Origin: Antilocapra americana
Taxonomy: Eukaryota > Chordata > Mammalia > Artiodactyla > Antilocapridae
DNA length: 64,000 nt
Assembly (NCBI GenBank): GCA_007570785.1
Contig: ML660211.1
Location: forward strand, 3,352,633 to 3,416,632
Direction: 5' to 3'
In this document: positions 1-12,095 of the stretch, one piece after another
Layout: every line of letters begins with the position of its first letter
How positions within the stretch are numbered: position 1 is the first letter of the stretch
Notes under the pieces: model-generated
What the model was told of the DNA's origin: nothing
Databases searched by the model: none
Seen by the model: only the letters and a program-made list of their open reading frames with translations
Program-made: the position numbers and the translations under genes

Positions 1-708
1 CAGATTTTATGTTGATAATGTCATTGCCTTGTTTCTTTTTTCTTGTGCTATAAATCCAGATGTAACAACATCTGGTGGTGTTTTACATATATACTAAGTG
101 CAATTTTATTTTAAGAATGATTCGTTCATTTACTCATTCATTCAGCTAATACTGTATTGTTAATTTACTTCTTGTCACGTATTAAGGTAATGAAGTATAC
201 CTTTATTATTATTATTGCCTACAATTTTTCTTACCATTCATGCACTGGTTACAAAACAAAGAAAGAAAAAGAATATGAATTTTCTATAGGGTATAAATAT
301 CGTGCAATATCAATCCACATATTTGAATAGAGACATATGTGTACAACATTCAATGTCCTACATCTCTTAACACCCTCTCAACATCTTGATATTTCTTCAC
401 GGCATTCACATTTCTTTCCTCATTTAGAAGCAAACAGCTATTTTTATTATTATACCTGCATCCTAATACACAGGCATGTAACTTCACTGCTCTCAGTCAC
501 ATCTTCCTGCCTGAGATGGACCCTGATATTTGGGGAGATAGCAGTGTGCGTGGAAGCCGTTGTGAGGCAGGTGGCGGCATATATGCAGGTTGGGGTGGGC
601 TGGTAGCCCCTCTTGACTGAGGCAAAGGGAGCTAGTTTTCAGTATTACCAGGAGTGTCAGTAGTCATCCTAGAGTAATTTTGAATTGTAGTTCTTAAAGT
701 AATTTCTG
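1..708. other. AT-rich intergenic DNA, no gene seen
   Basis: No open frame here has a recognisable domain. A weak ATTCATTCA-rich patch near 125-145 could be the edge of an L2-type repeat, but it is too short to assign. The 89-codon frame at 337-606 has ordinary intergenic composition and no motif. Confidence 0.6.
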
Positions 709-720
709 AAAGCTCAGCTT

Positions 721-996
721 GCTGCTGCTGCTGCTGCTGCTGCTAAGTCGCTTCAGTCATGTCGGACTCTGTGCAACTTCAGAGACGGCAGCCCACCAGG
801 CTCCTCCGTCCCTGGGATTCTCCAGGCAAGAATACTGGAGTGGGTTGCCGTTTCCTTCTCCAATGCATGCATGCATGCTAAGTCACTTCAGTCGTGTCTG
901 ACTCTGTGTGACCCCATGGACAGCAGCCCACCAGACTCCTCTGTCCACAGGATTCTTCAGGCAAGAATATTGGAGTGGGGTGCCATTTCCTTCTCC
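721..996 (-). mobile_element. Bov-A2 SINE (two A-type monomers)
   Basis: Two successive copies of the reverse-complement A unit (…AAGTCGCTTCAGTC… to …GCCATTTCCTTCTCC) are joined by a CATG-repeat linker at about 863-878. The leading (CTG)n at 721-743 is the element's CAG-rich 3' tail read backwards. Flanks match as a target-site duplication: AAAGCTCAGCTT at 709-720 and AAAGCTCAACTT at 997-1008, 11 of 12 identical. The dimeric structure without a tRNA-derived head is the known Bov-A2 architecture. Confidence 0.93.
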
Positions 997-1008
997 AAAG
1001 CTCAACTT

Positions 1009-3284
1009 AAATTGGTCAGATTTTTATCTTCTTACTAATACACACAAAAATTTTTTTTTCTGTTTATCCCAACATGAGTGCATTATTTTTCCTACAGGTA
1101 AGAACTCTGTCAGAGATAAAGTGACTCAACTAGATGTTCTAAGAAATGGCACTGGACTTGTGCTAAAACTAATCAGTGTATTTCTTGCCCTTGGCATCAG
1201 TGGCCAAAGTAAGATTTCACCTCATTAGAGACAATGAATTCAATTCTAAGAATTCTGTTTGAATAACCAAGACATGAGATTTTCATTGCCTCTAGGTTAG
1301 CCTGCACAAGTTGGGACTAAACCTGGATTATTCAGCCTGGGGGTTGTCTCTGCTTAAGAATGAGACAAGGTAGGGTGGGGAATAAAATAATACCCTAATA
1401 AAATTATTTGACTCCAGGATCCAATTTATCTCAAATCAGACATACTCCTGGAATTTTTCACTTATGAAAATAAATACAATTATTACTTTGTTTAATTAAT
1501 TTGCTCTGAGGTTCTGTCATTTTCAAAAATGTTTTAAAATATCACATATAAGAACTAGTGCTATAAAAATGAATATAAAGTGTTCTTGCTTTGGAAAAGT
1601 AAGAAAGGCAGATTTTTAAACAAAAATGTAAAGCCTGCTAGAAGAATGCCCCAAAAGTCTATGGGGCAAAATACAGCTTTTGTGGAAACCTACAGCAACT
1701 GGAAAGATTAATTATCAAGGAGAATAATTAATTGCTCTCGAAAGAATTGTCAAAAATTAACAGAATAAGTAAGTTGACAGGACCAGAAAAAATGTCCTGC
1801 AAAGCCTCAAAGTAGACTACAAACTCTGGAGAAATAGAAGAAAATGTAACAAACATACAAACAAAAAGCTCTGTGATGTAATCCAAATCTTCCTCTTAAG
1901 CCCTCTTTACTCCCTCTGCTACATTATTACTTTAATGGAGTAATGCACTTTGCAGTACCTACTCAAAATTTCCCTGAAGTCCATTCAGCATTCTCATTGG
2001 TTGCTCATGTTTCATAATGAGGCACAAAAGCTCAGAGTCACAACGCACAGAAGTAAATGCTTGGTCTTTTATGAACAAGACAATCAAATAAATCTTGTAC
2101 ATCTTTTCCTGAAATCTAAACAATCATAGTTCTTTATTAAGCTGAAACAAAATGTCAAATATACCTTCAAGACTCAGTTTTCTTCTTAAAAGGTACAATC
2201 GTATAATTAATCACCTTGATCATCATTAAATGATAGTGTTACCACTAGCCAAACATCTGACTCTGTATATGAAGTTTTTCCTTTATTAAAAGATTGAAGT
2301 AGCCTCTTGAAATAATTTTATCAGACTAGAAAATCCATTAAGTTGAAGTATGTGCTTCTCAAACTGTCTTGGTAATAAGCAATATTCAAGGAGTTCTTTT
2401 AAGAAACAATCCTCTCAGGATGAATAGAGACTTCTTTTTAAAAAAATGGTGACAATGATAGTTGCTATCAGAGTACATTTCTCCTAGTATTAAAAGATAG
2501 TGAAAGTAGACAGTGGTGGGTAGACTGATATTCACCTGTGCCCTTAAAAGAGGACATGTGATTTTTTTTTTATTAGAACAAAGTATATAGTAGAAACTAT
2601 TGAATTCCACTTTTAAAATATGAAATGAACTTGAATATAAGAGTTGAAATGAAAATGCTGAAAAATGAATAAGCTATATTTTTGATAACATTGAGACAAC
2701 AGAGAACAAAAGGCAGAAAGCTAGAGTGAGAAAAAATAGATGAATAAAAGAACTTATTTTCTGAGAACCTTAGCCAAGACATAAATCAGCTGAAATACTG
2801 AAGTGTCAAATATGAATAAATAGGACACTAATATTAAGGATGATGGGGTGATTCAAAGAGGTAACAGTTAGCAACAGTTTTCATTAGGATATGAATTTTA
2901 CTGAGGAAATGTGAGTTCAGAGAGGAGCAGATTACTTTTCAAAAAACTTCAAATCAGCTAATAACTCAGTAAAATAAGCAGGCAAAGATAAAAATTTGGA
3001 TTTATAAGGTCTCTTTATTCTGAGGGATTCAAAATGCTTTATGTATTGCTGCTTCTCTCTTTAGGTTTTAAGGTGCTTACTTTTAGAGGTATATTAGTAC
3101 TTCCCAAGTATTTAGGGCGTGTCACTTATTAGTACCCTGTACACTGAGCAACCAAGATTGTCCAAAGTAAGTAACTGATATAATTGGCACAATGATCAGG
3201 GAGACAAGTGACACTTGTAAACATTAGAATTTCTGAGAACGTATCTGTCTAATACAATAGATAATTCTTGTTGCTCACTTACTG
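1009..3284. other. Unassigned AT-rich intergenic DNA
   Basis: I recognise no repeat family, exon or RNA gene. Short frames on the minus strand (2386-2782) are low-complexity in translation and have no motif. The interval is rich in A+T, with several homopolymer runs such as T9 near 2563. Confidence 0.5.
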
Positions 3285-3460
3285 CATTCTGAGATAGTTT
3301 CATATTTTAACTCTTGAGTCCTCATGATAATATTATGAGATGGCCATTATTGTCACTGTTATTTTACGGATGAGGAAAATGAGGTGCAGATAGAAAGTCT
3401 AGCAACTTTCCCAACTCATAGTACCTGAGAAAGGCAGAATCTGAACTGAATGTCCAGATT
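3285..3460 (-). repeat. MIR SINE fragment
   Basis: The segment with TTATTTTACGGATGAGG, followed by a GAGGTGCAGATAGAAAG-like stretch and CAGAATCTGAACTGAATG, follows the reverse-complement MIR core (…TTTTACAGATGAGGAAACTGAGG…). It is well diverged, as expected for a pre-mammalian-radiation tRNA-derived SINE. Confidence 0.7.
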
Positions 3461-3571
3461 TCATGTCCATAATGATGATGTCTCTCTACTTCTGTGTATT
3501 CTAGACTTCGTCAGACAAGGGCATTCAAGATAAGGATGGAAAAATGTGGATTCTCTGGCTCTTATCTCTTC

Positions 3572-3700
3572 TTTTTTTAATTTTTTTTTAAATGGAGAAA
3601 GATTGCTTTACAGCATTGTGTTGGTTTCTCCCATCCAACAACACAAATCAGCCATATTTCTATGGATATCATGTCCCTCTTGGGCATCCTTCCTCTATCT
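3572..3700 (-). mobile_element. L1 3'-end fragment
   Basis: A T-rich start at 3574-3593 (the poly(A) tail in reverse) runs into a diverged reverse complement of the ruminant L1 3' terminus. This is the same tail type seen forward at 26.6 kb and 42.4 kb (TATGGCAAAA… then a run of A). Only about 130 bp is left. Confidence 0.6.
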
Positions 3701-3730
3701 CTTTGGAAACTGGAAAGGAAAATGTCTTCC

Positions 3731-4431
3731 ATGACATCTTAATAGTTCAGTGCAAAAGACATGCCCACTCCTAGATCAATCACTAGTAAATGTAAAGAGA
3801 ATGATTAGGAATGGCTTTACTCAACCCTAATTTATCCATGAATCATTTACTGGGTCTTGGCAGCACGTCAGAGTATTAGACAAAATCCTGTGTATTTTAC
3901 CGGATTTCTTTTCTTTCTCTGGGTCAGTATTCTGTTCCTTTCTTGTCATTTCTTGACTTCCAGGTCATCAGCAAACATGGAGTCTGGCTTCCAGAGCAGC
4001 TGCTGAGGAGCCCCAGACAAAATGCAAAAACATGGAGGTTGTAACACTTTATTATGTAAACTTCAGTCAGTTAGAAATGAGGGAAGCTAAGGAGAGATCA
4101 GGAGATTAGGAGAGATCAGGCAGTCAAATTCCCTCTCCTTCTCTCTTCATTGAACTGCTTGGAGAAGATTTCCCTTTGTCAAGGAATCAAAACGCAATCA
4201 AGGCGCTTGCTGAACAACCACTGTTGCTTCCTGAGACATGGCCATCTCCACTGGCACAATATTAAATAGCTTTTTATCTTTTGATCTTTCACTTGTCTCC
4301 CTTCCTGTCTTGTCCTCATACTTACATCCCTAATGAGCATCTCTCCAGTCATCGCAGTTTAATCTTTTATCTCAGGCTCTGTCTAGAGGAGTGGGGCTAA
4401 TACAGTACCAAATTATGTCAATAGAATTCAG
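3731..4431. other. Unassigned, possible remnant of an old LTR
   Basis: Between 3960 and 4420 the sequence is richer in C+G than its surroundings. It contains a reverse-strand AATAAA (in CACTTTATTATG, 4046-4057) and ends with GGGGCTAATACAG, an ending common in old MaLR-type repeats. This suggests, but does not prove, an old LTR. No coding potential is visible. Confidence 0.3.
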
Positions 4432-4500
4432 GGTGCCTGGCGTGTTGCAGTCCATGGAGTTGCAAGGAATCGGACATGACAGCAACTGAATGACGACTAC
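4432..4500 (+). repeat. BovB or Bov-A 3'-tail scrap
   Basis: Text such as GCCTGGCGTGTTGCAGTCCA followed by AATCGGACATGACAGCAACTGAATGAC matches the shared 3' tail of BovB and Bov-A elements. At about 70 bp the two cannot be told apart. Confidence 0.6.
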
Positions 4501-5547
4501 CAAGGAAAGAGGTGTTTGTTCAATAGGCAGACAGTGGGCTATTCCATTGCTTTAAGTTAGTAACTAACAGAGCCACTTCAAGCTTTGGTTTGTCAAGCTC
4601 CATATTCTGTATTCCTAAATACTTAACAAAATTGTATCAACATAAGTACATATGTAGTCATTGAAGCTGTTATAGAAATTCCAAGTATAATTGCAGAACC
4701 AGATATTAGGTTTCCTCTGGCTCCTTTTTATGTTCAGAAGGGGGCCGGGTCGGGGGGAGAAAAGATATATTCTAGGAACCAGTAACCTTTCCCCATGAGA
4801 CCTTACCTGCCAATCCTGGTAATTATCTCCAGCCTGAGAGTTTGATGGACACTTGTCTTTCCCTCCTTAGTAGCTATAATTAATGTTCTGTGCTGCACAG
4901 CAATCTCCTGGGATGAAAATCATCTCGATGGTGATGCTTTCTCTCTCCAGTTCACCAGGTGTGCTTTCACAGAGAGTGAAAAATTGAATTATATAAAAAT
5001 TATTTATAGTCTGAAATAATATTATCAACTAGTCTACTTATATGCAATAACAATTAGAAACAATAACAGTGACAGAATGATAACTCTAACCTATTTGATT
5101 TTGGACCTGTGATTGTATGTCATTATTTCTATCAATCACTAGTTAATATTCTCAGAACTATCATTAATTTCATTACTTTGTACTATTCCTGTGATGGTCA
5201 AACTGTAAAGGCATGAGATAGTCAAGTGACTATGGTGGGGTTCTCAGCATCAGAGGTGATATTAGTGCTTCTCAGGTTGCCATTTTTGTAGCTTTCTGTA
5301 TCTAAAGCTGAAAATAATTATGCATTGGTTTATAGCCAGTGGAATAGAAGAGGTAAATGGGAATCTGTAGAGGCCAGTGGGGAGTGACAGGCTGGTCTGA
5401 TTTGCAACTGATTTGCAGTTGTAGCTGGAGTGAGTTTCAGCACTGTACAATATTTCCTAACCATAACTAATCCAGGGACTGTTGAGGACCTTTCCTCACC
5501 ATACACTTGAATGGGGATAGTGACTGTGCCAGGACTGGCTAGTCTGA
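4501..5547. other. Unassigned intergenic DNA
   Basis: No recognised repeat or gene. The frames at 5262-5680 on the minus strand run into a (TA)n tract and the neighbouring L1, so they are fortuitous. Confidence 0.5.
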
Positions 5548-5757
5548 TTATTTTTTTAAATTGAAGTATAGTTGATTTATAAGGTGTTAGTGTGTGATGT
5601 GTAACAAAGTGATTCAGTTTTATATATACATATATATATATGTATATATATATAAATAATTTTTCATATTCTTTTTTCATTGTGGTTTACCACAGTATAT
5701 TAACTATAGTTCCCTGTGCTATACAATAGGACCTTGATGATAGTCTATTTTGTATAT
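5548..5757 (-). mobile_element. L1 3' UTR, proximal half of a split copy
   Basis: From TTTTTTTAAATTGAAGTATA onwards, with TGATTTATAAGGTG and the later TTCCCTGTGCTATACAATAGG, this follows the antisense 3' UTR of a mammalian L1. A (TA)n stretch at 5622-5656 lies inside. The copy resumes at 7871 after a BovB insertion; the two halves join within TCTATTTT…TATAGTAGTGTG. Confidence 0.75.
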
Positions 5758-7870
5758 CAGTTCAGTTCAGTTCAGTCACTCAGTTGTGTCCGATTCTTTG
5801 CAACGCCATGAATTGCAGCATGCCCGGCCTCCCTGTCCATCACCAACTCCCGGAGTCTACCCAAACCCATGTCCATCAAGTCAGTGATGCCATTCAGCCA
5901 CCTCATCCTCTGTCATCCCCTTCTCCTGCCCTGAATCCTTCTCAGAATTAGGGTCTTTTCCAATGAGTCAACTGTTAGCATGAGGTGGCCAAAGTACTGG
6001 AGCTTCAGCTTCAACATCAGTCCTTCCAAAGGACACCCAGGACTGATCTCCCTTAGGATGGACTGTTTGGATCTTCTTGCAGTCCAAGGGACTCTCAAGA
6101 GTCTTCTCCAACACCACAGTTCAAAAGCATCAATTCTTTGGTGCTCAGCTTTCTTCACCGTCCAACTCTCACATCCATACATGACCACTGGAAAACCCAT
6201 AACCTTGACTAGACGGACCTTTGTTGGTAAAGTAATGTCTCTGCTTTTAAATATGCCATCTAAGTTGATCATAACTTTCATTTCAAGGAGTAAGCATCTT
6301 TTAATTTCATGGCTGCAATCAGCAACTGCAGTGATTTTGGAGCCCCAAAAAAGTCTGACAGTGTTTCCACTGTTTCCCCATCTATTTCCCAAGAAGTGAT
6401 GGGACCAGATGCCATGATCTTAGTTTTCTGAATGTTGAGCTTTAAGCCAACTTTTTCAATCTCCTCTTTCACTCTCATCAAGAGTCTTTTTAGTTCCTCT
6501 TCACTTTCTGCCATAAGGGTGGTGTCATCTGCATATCTGAGATTATTGATATTTCTCCTGGCAATCTTAATTCCAACTTGTGCTTCTTCCAGCCCAGCGT
6601 TTCTCATGATGTATTCTGCATGCAAGTTAAATAAGCAGGGTGACAATATATAGCCTTGATGTACTCCTCTTCCTATTTGGAACCAGTCTGTGATTCCATG
6701 TCCAGTTCTAACTGTTGATTCCTCACCTGCATACAGGTTTCTCAAGAGACAGGTCAGATGGTCTGGTATTCCCATCTCTTGAAGAATTTTCCACAGTTTA
6801 TTGTGATCCACACAGTCAAAGGCTTTGGCATAATCAATAAAGCAGAAATAGATGTTTTTCTGGAACTGTCTTGGTTTTTTGATGATCCATCAGATGTTGG
6901 CAATTTGATCTCTGATTACTCTGCCTTTTCTAAAACCAACTTGAACATATGGAAGTTCACAGTTCACATATTGCTGAAGCCTGGCTTGGAGCATTTTGAG
7001 CATCACTTTACTAGCATGTGAGATGAGTGCAATTGTGCAGTAGTTTGAGCATTCTTTGGCCTTGCCTTTCTTTGGGATTTGAATGAAAACTGACCTTTTC
7101 CAGTCCTGTGGCCATTGCTGAGTTTTCCAAATTTGCTGGCATATCGAGTGTAGCACTTTCACAGCATCATCTTTCAGGATTTGAAATAGCTCAACTGGAA
7201 TTCCAACTAGCTTTGTTTATAGTGATGCTTTCTAAGGCCCACTTGGCTTCACATCACAGGATGTCTGGCTCTAGGTGAGTGATCACACCATCGTGTTTAT
7301 CTGAGTTGTGAAGATCTTTTTTGTACAATTCTTCTGTGTATCCTTGCCACCTCTTCTTAATATCTTCTGCTTCTGTTAGGTCTATACCATTTCTGTCCTT
7401 TATTGAGCCCATCTTTGCATGAAATGTTCCCTTGGTATCTCTAATTTTCTTGAAGAGATCTCTAGTCTTTCCCATTCTGTTGTTTTCCTCTATTTCTTTG
7501 CATTGATCACTGAGGAAGGGTTTCTTATCTCTCCTTGCTATTCTTTGGAACTCTGCATTCAGATGGGAATATCTTTCCTTTTCTCCTTTGCTTTTTGCTT
7601 CTCTTCTTTTCACAGCTATTTGTAAGGCCTCCTTAGATAGCCATATTGCATTTTTGCATTTCTTTTCCATGGGGATGGTCTTAATCCCTGTCTCTTGTAT
7701 AAAGTCACAAACTTCTGTTCATAGTTCATCAGGTACTCTGTCTATCAGATCTAGTGCCTTAAATATATTTCTCACTTCCACTGTATAATCATAAAGGATT
7801 TGATTTAGGTCATACCTGAATGGTCTAGTGTTTTACCCTGCTTTCTTCAATTTCACTCTGAATTTGGCGA
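5758..7870 (-). mobile_element. BovB LINE (RTE clade), 5'-truncated, 2.1 kb
   Basis: The plus-strand start CAGTTCAGTTCAGTTCAGTCAC is the reverse complement of the BovB tail. The copy runs through the 3' region, reverse transcriptase and into the linker upstream of RT. It is the longest BovB in the window. It lies within an L1 3' UTR whose halves flank it, so it came later. Several frame breaks show it is dead. No apurinic-endonuclease domain is included because the 5' part is missing. Confidence 0.93.
5913..7670 (-). pseudogene. BovB reverse-transcriptase ORF remnant
   Basis: Reading on the minus strand, successive open pieces are 7670-7254 (138 codons, basic linker before RT), 7162-6890 (90 codons, finger region with a QIPKKGKA-type motif), 6811-6278 (177 codons, palm) and 6392-5913 (thumb and C-terminal part). 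The palm carries YADD, encoded at 6524-6535, the RT catalytic pair, followed by a TTLMAESEEEL stretch typical of BovB. Residues around HQGYILSPCLFNL correspond to the conserved RT motif before YADD. Frame shifts between pieces and internal stops make it non-coding. An RTE-type RT primes at nicked target DNA; here it only marks a past insertion. Confidence 0.9.
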
Positions 7871-8235
7871 TAAAATTATATATATATAATTTTATCTATA
7901 GTAGTGTGTATATGTTAATCCAAAATTCCTAATTTATCACCCACCTCCCATCCCCTTTTCCCTTTATAACTAAAAGTATATTTTCTGTTTTGTAAAAAAG
8001 GCAATTTATATTACATTTTAGGTTCCACATGTAAATGATACCATATTATACTTTTCTTTCTCTTACTTCACTTAATATGATGATCTCCAGGTCCATCCAT
8101 GTTGCTACAAATTGCATTATGACATTCTTTTCTATGCCTGAGTCATATCCCATTATGTGTGTGTCTATGTATATTACATTAGTTATTTATCCATCCATCT
8201 GTTGAAGGACATTTACATTATTTATATTGCTTTAG
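7871..8235 (-). mobile_element. L1 3' UTR, distal half of the split copy
   Basis: After a short (TA)n, the text resumes with TATAGTAGTGTGTATATG, then GTTCCACATGTAAATGATACC and CTCCAGGTCCATCCATGTTG, and ends near GTTGAAGGACATTTACATTA. This follows the antisense order of an L1 3' UTR and continues the piece at 5548-5757. Confidence 0.8.
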
Positions 8236-11200
8236 GTTCCGCATGTTGGTCCATATGATTCCAGGCCATGCCTTGATCCTGATCTGAATACATGGACCCT
8301 GCTTATAGGTCTAAGAGTTCTGTTGTCTATTATTTTCCCTGTTAGTTTTCTCCAGTCTTACCCACTCAGATTGCCCTGCTGTAGCTCCTTTCCTTAGGCC
8401 CCTTGTGGCTTTTGTATAGTCACATCTTACCTGTTTTCTTCTCCTCCCTTTTACATAAAATTTATTTGGTGTCTGAAGAGGGTTCATCAGCTTGGACTTT
8501 CCAATAGTCTCCAGTATTTTGCTAAAGGTTTATGCACTACCCTTCTTTAAAGGGAGGTGTTCTCTCAACCGTATCTTGCTTTTGCAGAACAAAAATGACT
8601 TATACAATTTTCCTCTCTGATGTAGGATTTGAGGACCTATTTTGGAAATTTAGAGAATATTTCCTTTTCCTTCTTACTGAATTTATATTCCAGTAAGGCT
8701 AACTCTTCACTGTAAGTGAATACCAAAATACTATGATTAATATGTTAAGATTTTATCTTCAAAATGCGTAAGAGTGACTACTCTCCAACATACAAATGTG
8801 TGGAGAAAAAATTTGCAAATGGTGTTCCTATGAGAGTTGTCATAATTTGTGTGTTTAGATTATGTCTTTGCATTTTATTCCTCCTTTTCTCTTTACCCCC
8901 TTCCTTTATTTCCTTATAATGGACTAGTAATATTCCTATACTTCCACGAATACCTCCTCACTCTAGCCTGATCATCCAACTAAGATTTGAGCATTCTTCT
9001 TGTAACATGCATTATAAAATTAAAATTCATTAACTGTACTGATGATTATGATCAAAGTATCATGCTAACAGACAAATGAGTGTTATTTGAGTGTAGAGAT
9101 ACTAATGAGATCTTGAGTATTTTATTTAATGTTGGGTACTAGCTGAAGCACACAGACTTTATATATATATATTTTTTTCACTCAAATGTTGGAGCTGTAA
9201 TGCAAACTGAGGAATTTATGATAAGTGAAGTTGTGCTTATTGCACTGCTGATTAGTTTTATCAATGTCTACCTCACTGGATTATCCAGTGAACCTATTAA
9301 CCAAGCATTGTCTCTTTTACCCGGTGCTTTGTCATGTGGCACATATTGTGTGTCTTTTAGAGTCATGATTTGAAAGGGATTTTTAAAAGCTTGTTACATT
9401 GTTCAAATATTGTTAATCTGAATCTCATCAAGTCTTTAGTTGGGAGTCATAGCAGTTTAGGGAAAATGTTGTAGCAAGAAGAATCTGTTAAACACCCCAA
9501 GGATGCAGGCAGCCAAATCCAAAATAAGGGAATTTCCATAGAGCAGTTTCTTCAAAGAAAAATAAACATCTTTAAAAGAGGAAGCTGTTAGAGATTGAGT
9601 TTTGAAGAATTATCAACAAATGCCATAAGCAGACCTTATTGTTTTAAACAAACAAAAAGATAAGAAAAGCATTTAATTAAAAATTAGAAATATATATTTA
9701 TATTATCAGATTTTTGAAAGAACTATTGTTAAATTTTGCTAGGTGTGAAAATAATATTGATTTATATTTTAAAAAATACCTGCTAGAAATGCACACTGAA
9801 ATGTTTATAGGTAAAATGGGATGGTATATGCAAGATATGTTTTTAAATACTTCAGAAAAATATGATGTATATAGATGCAACAATTAGGTAAATGCATAGA
9901 TACTTATGTACATACATACTTGGGGGCATAGGTGGATACATAGAAAACAATGTCATTTTGCTAAGTACCTCTGAATATCAAATAAAAATTGTGTTTCTAT
10001 TAGCAAGTGGTCCCAAGATACATCCTTGTAGAAATGAAGGCTGATCCTGTTCTCTGAGACTGTTATATTTATAACTACTGTTTCTAACAAGGTCACATGT
10101 AAAAGATATTTAGCATAGAGAATTTTCTTAGGATGATAAATAGAATATAACTTATAGATTTGAATACTGAAACAGTACAACTCATTTAGTCAGTGTAATA
10201 GATACAAAGTGCTTTAAAAAATATCATGCTGTGAGAACATCACTCTTAAAAAACATTTTTTCTCCTTTACATTGTAGAGCAATTGTAATCCAGGTTAAAA
10301 ATCAACTGTGTTATGCCTCCAACGATAAAATAAGATCTGAAATACTTATGTTTATTCTTTTAATCGAACTCTTGTTCAATATATAATTTTAAAATTAAAA
10401 GTAATTTTGAATAGGAAACATTAATATAATACAAATAGGTATAGTTTTGGTACAGTATTCATTTGTCCTGCTTTATAATAATTTCTTAATTATAAATTTT
10501 AATAATAAGCTCAGATAGTCTGTAACCTAGCAAAGACATTCGGATAATCATCAACAGAGCCTTGCATATTAAGTGCAGCTTTACTGTGGTCTTTCCATCT
10601 TACCAATGATACTCACTCTCTGGTATGCTGGGACTAGGTCCTCTCACAAAATTATGCTCTAAAAGCCACACTCACCTAAATTAAAATGTCATGTAACTTA
10701 TCGTGGTTTCTAAATTTTCTTAAAACTTAAGATTTCTGTTTTGAAACCTGAAGGATTAACTGTTATGGGAATTGAATTCCTGTTATAAACCACTAGGAAA
10801 GTAGAAAAATAAATTAGTAACACTTTTTCAGACGTTGAGTAATGGATTCAATATGGCGGTGATCTGTGAGAGAAGGGAAGCAAGCTAGGTTAGGCCTGGG
10901 ATTGCCCTCACATACTGGCTGGAGGTAATTTCAGGCACAGTACAGAGAGGAAGAATTCAAATAAAAGTCCAGGGATCCTGAGGAGTAACAGAGACAGAGA
11001 CTGAAGTTCAGAGAGGCCAGACTGCTGGTTGGGGGAAAAGGGAGCTGCAAAGTGAGAGACTTTGGAGACTGTCAGGGGTATCCTTCTGGTTAAATGTTCA
11101 TCAGCACACCTGTGGTGGGAAACTCCACCAGCTAAGGAAAGTATCATCAAAATCCAGCAGGGCAGACAATTCCCAAAGTTCACATATGGCCTGGAAGTGA

Positions 11201-11274
11201 TTACATTTTCGTCAGCCAAAGGGAAGAGATGTCTAAATAGCTGGGGCATCAGATATAATACTCAGAAAGGTATT
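8236..11274. other. Unassigned AT-rich intergenic DNA, 3 kb
   Basis: I recognise no repeat family or gene. A short (TA)n-T run lies at 9159-9178. The segment 10850-11260 is less AT-rich and holds an open 113-codon minus frame (10908-11249) with no domain I know. It lies next to an L1 fragment and could be part of an unrecognised old repeat. CTATTTTTAA-type homopolymers are frequent. Confidence 0.45.
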
Positions 11275-11750
11275 TTTTAGTTTTTTGCAAGAGTTTGTAT
11301 AGAATTGGTATTATACTTTCCTTAAGTGTTTGGAAAAAAACTCTCCAGTGGAACCATCTGTGATCTGTGCCTTGAGTTTCCTTTTAGGGAAGGTTTTTGT
11401 TGTTTACTAGGATTTCAATTACTTTAATGTAGTGCTATTCAAGGGATCTATTTCTTTTTGCACAAGCTTTGATGATATTTATTTTCCAAGGAATTGGTCC
11501 ACTTCATCTATGTTTTTAAATTTACTGTGACAGATTTTTTCATACTATTATGTTATTATTCATTTAATATCAGTGTATTTTATAGTAATATTACCCCTCT
11601 CGTTTCTAATATTGGTAGTTTGTATAATGTCTTATAACATTTTTTCTGATCAGTCTGGCTAGAATCTTATGAATTCTGTTCCTCTGATTTTCTGTATTTT
11701 TGTTTGTTTCCTATTTCTTTTCTCTTAATTGATACTTTGTTTTGGGAATT
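11275..11750 (-). mobile_element. Old L1 ORF2 fragment
   Basis: The antisense text (AGAATTGGTATTATAC, CTCCAGTGGAACCATCTG, AAGGAATTGGTCCACTTCAT, CCCCTCTCGTTTCTAATATT, CTGATCAGTCTGGCTAG) follows mammalian L1 ORF2 in order across about 470 bp of the RT region. Divergence is high, with many frame breaks. It is an ancient L1M-type copy. Confidence 0.8.
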
Positions 11751-11821
11751 AAAAAAAATAGAAAAATATTTCAATAGCAAAAGGAATTTTTCTTGCATAT
11801 ACTTAAGATTTGGGATGATGT

Positions 11822-12095
11822 ATTACTGTGCAGTTACTGTTGGTGCCATAACAAATTCCCACACATTTAGCAGTATAACAGAACAGGAATTTATTCTCTT
11901 ATGATTCTGGAGGCAAGAAGCTGGAACCGAGTATTATGGGGTGACACTGTGTCAGCAGAGCCAGGGGCACTGAGGAAGAATTAGTTCTTTGCCTTTTCCA
12001 GCTCTGGTGACTGCTCGCCTCCCTCCATGTGTGGTCTCATCACTCAAGTCTCTGCCTCCATACTCACCATCTCTTCTTCAGCCATACCTCCCTTT
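11822..12095 (-). repeat. MaLR-like LTR, first part (split by BovB)
   Basis: The segment GTGCCATAACAAATTCCCAC followed by AACAGGAATTTATTCTCTTATGATTCTGGAGGC is the reverse complement of the 3' end of a common old LTR, probably ERVL-MaLR/MLT1-type. The same family appears forward at 20.8 kb and 42.5 kb. It continues at 13451 after a BovB. Confidence 0.55.

Noticed and set aside
5622..5656. Origin-like AT-rich element
   Set aside because: It is a (TA)n expansion within an L1 3' UTR.
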